A DNA stretch of 64,000 nucleotides from Nitrobacter sp051912485 (lineage in GTDB: Bacteria > Pseudomonadota > Alphaproteobacteria > Rhizobiales > Xanthobacteraceae), in the NCBI RefSeq assembly GCF_051912485.1, contig NZ_CP196822.1, positions 3,162,001-3,226,000 of the forward strand. Reading direction: 5' to 3'. The notes beneath the pieces are model-generated. The model saw only the letters and a program-made list of their open reading frames with translations, did no database searches and was not told where the DNA came from. Positions within the stretch are counted from its first letter, which is position 1, and each line of letters begins with the position of its first letter. Positions 61,589-64,000 of this stretch are shown piece by piece. Both the position numbers and the translations under genes were made by a program.

Positions 61589-62254
61589 GTGAGTTTGATT
61601 GACCCATTGATTGCGTTCGTGTCGGCCCATGCCTGGCTCGCCTATTTCACGATATTTCTTGCGGCGTTGCTCGAGGCAGCGCCGGTGCTGGGTTCGATCG
61701 TGCCCGGCTCGACCATTATTCTTGCGCTGAGCGCGCTGATTCCCGGTGGCGAACTGCAACTGATAGCGGTGCTGGCCGCCGCCGCATCCGGCGCCGTGAT
61801 CGGCGACGGAACAGCGTTCTGGATCGGACATCGGTCCAAACGTGAAATCCTCAGTGCATGGCCGATGTCCCGGTATCCCGGCCTGATTGCCCAGAGCGAA
61901 ACGTTCTTTAATCGCTGGGGTACGCTCGCGGTGTTCTTCGCGCGGTTTGTGCCGCCGGTCCGCGCCTTTGTGCCGATCACCGCGGGCGCACTGGCGATGC
62001 CGCCATTGCGATTTTATGCGGTCAACATTCCGGCGATCCTGCTCTGGGCTCCCGCGCACGTCTTGCCCGGCGTTCTGGCGGTATCGGCGTTGCATGAATA
62101 TGGCGGACTGCCCCACCACACGCACATCGGCAAAATCGTCTGGATTCCCACGGTGATCGTCATTGCCACGATTGCCGGCGCCGCGACCTGGTGGCGGCAC
62201 CGCAGGCGCGGCATCAACGTGCCCGTCAAAACTAGTTCTGAACGAACCGGCTAA
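61589..62254 (+). CDS. DedA-family membrane protein
   Basis: The 221-residue protein has ~5 hydrophobic helices and the DedA signature FARFVPPVRAFVPITAGAL. I accept GTG 61589, with AGGA upstream. DedA proteins are thought to be membrane flippase-like and important for membrane potential and envelope stability. It is followed by a short PHA-type gene on the same strand. Confidence 0.87.
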   Translation: MSLIDPLIAFVSAHAWLAYFTIFLAALLEAAPVLGSIVPGSTIILALSALIPGGELQLIAVLAAAASGAVIGDGTAFWIGHRSKREILSAWPMSRYPGLIAQSETFFNRWGTLAVFFARFVPPVRAFVPITAGALAMPPLRFYAVNIPAILLWAPAHVLPGVLAVSALHEYGGLPHHTHIGKIVWIPTVIVIATIAGAATWWRHRRRGINVPVKTSSERTG

Positions 62255-62268
62255 CCATTGGATCAACC

Positions 62269-62580
62269 ATGACCAAACCTCTCGTTGTTTCCATTCCACA
62301 TCGCCTCGGCAAGGATGAAGCGCTACGCCGGATGAAAGCGGGGCTCGGCAGTGCCCGAACGCAATACGCGCAGCTCATCCAGGTCAATGAAGAGGTGTGG
62401 AGCGGCGATCGCCTGGTGTTTTCCGTCACCGCCATGAAGCAGCAGGTTTCGGGAATCATGGACGTATTCGAGGACCATGTTCGGCTCGAAGTGACATTGC
62501 CGTGGCTGCTCAGCCGCCTCGCCCACGGAATTCAAGGCGTCATCCAGAAAAAGGGCACGCTGATGCTGGAGAAGAAATAG
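62269..62580 (+). CDS. Polyhydroxyalkanoate-system protein (PHA_gran_rgn family)
   Basis: The 103-residue protein (MTKPLVVSIPHRLGKDEALRR ... ) matches the PF09650 family, small proteins found near PHA granule genes or in storage-polymer producers: LVVSIPHRLGKDEALRRMK and LEVTLPWLLSRLAHGIQGVI. The role is likely granule- or storage-associated but unproven. It starts 14 bases after the DedA stop, so it is probably co-transcribed. Confidence 0.8.
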   Translation: MTKPLVVSIPHRLGKDEALRRMKAGLGSARTQYAQLIQVNEEVWSGDRLVFSVTAMKQQVSGIMDVFEDHVRLEVTLPWLLSRLAHGIQGVIQKKGTLMLEKK

Positions 62581-62654
62581 ATAACGGCGCCAATGAATGA
62601 CAGGTTGTATCCAAGCTCGTCAGCAACCAGTGTGAGTTTACTTCCTTGTAAACC

Positions 62655-63302
62655 TCAGGCGCCGCGCACCACCGTCTTCAGGTAATTGTACGCCTTGATG
62701 ATCTCGATCAGGCGATCTTCCGTCGAACGGTCGCCGCCGTTGGCGTCCGGATGATGCTGCTTCACCAGCATCTTGTATTTCGCCTTGACGGTTTCGATCG
62801 TAGCATCGGCGCCGAGCCCCATCACCTGCAGCGCTTTACGCTCCGCATTGAAGATCTTGCGCGTCTCGGGTTTGGTTTCGAACCCCGCCCCCGGACCTGG
62901 ACGCCCTTTTCCGCGGCCGTTGAGTTCGCCAAGCACACTGAAAGGATCGGCCATGCCCTCGAGATCGATGTCGCCGGTCTTGCCTTTGGCCTTGGCGCCG
63001 TTGGCGCCCATCTTCCAGGTCGGGCGGTGGCCGGTCAGCGCATCCTTCTGATAGCGCGCGACCGCCTCCGCATTCATGCCCTGAAAAAAATTGTAGGACT
63101 GGTTGTAGGCGCGGACATGGTTGAGGCAAAAATGGAAATAACCGCGTTCGTTGCCGCGGCCCTTCGGCGCGCGGTGCGATCCCCGGTTCTGACAGTCGGG
63201 CCACTCGCAGGTGACCGCTTCCTCGCGCACGCGCGGCTGCTTCGCATCAGCCCTCGGCTTGATGCGGATGCTATCGAAGAATTTCGATGTATCGATCGGC
63301 AT
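62655..63302 (-). CDS. J-domain protein (DnaJ-like)
   Basis: The 215-residue protein starts MPIDTSKFFDSIRIKPRA (ATG 63302). Its C-terminal ~60 residues are a J domain with HPD (KQHHPDANGGD), used to stimulate DnaK. The N-terminal part has a Cys/His set (CEWPDCQNRGSHRAP, FCLNH) that could bind zinc. It is divergent from bolA, a pairing common in Bradyrhizobium relatives. Confidence 0.87.
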   Translation of the reverse strand: MPIDTSKFFDSIRIKPRADAKQPRVREEAVTCEWPDCQNRGSHRAPKGRGNERGYFHFCLNHVRAYNQSYNFFQGMNAEAVARYQKDALTGHRPTWKMGANGAKAKGKTGDIDLEGMADPFSVLGELNGRGKGRPGPGAGFETKPETRKIFNAERKALQVMGLGADATIETVKAKYKMLVKQHHPDANGGDRSTEDRLIEIIKAYNYLKTVVRGA

Positions 63303-63391
63303 GACCATCTTTGACTACGCAATGCTCTACGCTTCAAGTCTTGACATCGCATTTATTCCGTTAGCCTTCGCGCCATTGACGGAGGCGAGCG

Positions 63392-63688
63392 ATGGGCGTT
63401 AAGTCGCTCGCCATGACCGTCAAGGATAGCATCACAAAAAAACTGAGCGAAGCTTTCACGCCGGAGAGCCTCGACGTCGCCGATGAATCACATCTTCACG
63501 AGGGTCACGCCGGCCATCGGCCCGGCGGCGGAACGCATTTCCGAGTTAATATTGTGTCGCGAGCGTTCGAAGGGAAGAGCCGGGTCGATCGCCACCGCAT
63601 GATCAATACGCTGCTGGCGGAGGAACTGGCCGGTAGCGTTCACGCGCTGGCGATCCGGGCACTGACACCGGCCGAACAGGGGCACTGA
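63392..63688 (+). CDS. bolA: BolA-family protein
   Basis: The 98-residue protein has the BolA fold: LSEAFTPESLDVADESHLHEG, a GGGTHFRVNIVS segment, FEGKSRVDRHRMINTLLAEEL. It may pair with monothiol glutaredoxins in iron-sulfur control. ATG 63392 is chosen because GGAGG lies 6 bases upstream; an alternative start (MTVKDSI) lies at 63413. Confidence 0.9.
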   Translation: MGVKSLAMTVKDSITKKLSEAFTPESLDVADESHLHEGHAGHRPGGGTHFRVNIVSRAFEGKSRVDRHRMINTLLAEELAGSVHALAIRALTPAEQGH

Positions 63689-64000
63689 ACGCGGGGGCCG
63701 GGCTCCACCGGGTCGGCAATCCATCGCCAAGAGGCACATGCCCAGACGACCGTCGAGACATGGATCGCCGGATCGGAGCTGATCCGAGCGGAAACGGCAA
63801 GCCTCGCGCCTTTTCGCGACCACCACCCCAAGTTACGCGTCCAACGCATACCAGCAGCGGCCTGCGACCGCTTCGCTCAAAAATTTCAATCGCGTTTTTA
63901 TGGGAAATTAACCCGCTCCTCAGAACATCGGAGCAAAATACCTCCATCGTTACGGCAGAACGCGAACGCAATGGAGCGTTACGCGCTCGAATTGACTCGC
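63689..64000. other. Right end of the window, no supported gene
   Basis: Frames on the minus strand are open but without family features. A gene may begin beyond the edge; nothing in this section is recognised. Confidence 0.5.

Overview
The window looks like a chromosomal segment of an alphaproteobacterium of the Nitrobacteraceae/Bradyrhizobiaceae type (Bradyrhizobium, Nitrobacter or Rhodopseudomonas relatives). The support is the set of neighbours typical of that group on the right (CarD regulator, 7Fe ferredoxin, S4-domain protein, SUV3-like helicase, DUF3108 protein, rpmB, cobS/cobT, J-domain protein, BolA), the group's dispersed intergenic repeats, and high GC. The genus is inference from gene content, not from a search.

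Layout. (1) 1-2100: the start of rplU and an unusual ROK-type sugar-kinase-like gene whose two halves appear swapped (circular permutation). (2) 2101-17224: tRNA-Ser(CGA) followed by a ~15 kb integrated island bounded by a 14-bp direct repeat (2177-2190 and 17211-17224). It carries a tyrosine integrase, a primase/RepA-like ATPase, a small HTH protein, a repeat-rich origin-like region, an ArdC-like antirestriction protein, a GT39 membrane glycosyltransferase, IS3 and nirB-type remnants, and an operon of porin, FMN-binding protein, ApbE and a small His-rich membrane protein that looks like a flavin/heme electron-transfer or ferric-reductase module. (3) 17350-17859: a MltR-like gene. (4) 18052-33093: a full alpha-carboxysome operon, all on the minus strand: cbbL, cbbS, csoS2, csoSCA, csoS4A, csoS4B, two nearly identical csoS1 genes, a frame-broken ferritin-like gene, acRAF, mcdA, mcdB, cbbQ, cbbO, csoS1D and a trypsin-like protease, with cbbR divergent. 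(5) 33083-38963: the bicarbonate-accumulation operon dabB, a small membrane subunit, dabA and a PII-like gene, converging on cbbR. Together, 4 and 5 form a CO2-concentrating mechanism: DAB accumulates bicarbonate, CsoSCA converts it to CO2 inside the shell, form IA Rubisco fixes it, CbbQO and acRAF maintain or assemble Rubisco, and McdAB positions the bodies. (6) 39205-64000: two small hypotheticals, a DyP peroxidase, tRNA-Arg(CCT) and then ordinary chromosomal genes, including an H-NOX/GGDEF-EAL pair (predicted NO-sensing c-di-GMP control) and the cobaltochelatase subunits.

Most worth a second look: the permuted ROK protein, the protease closing the carboxysome operon, the Cys-rich insert in CsoS2, the near-identical csoS1 duplication, the broken ferritin-like gene, the origin-like repeats of the island, and the island's flavin/heme operon.
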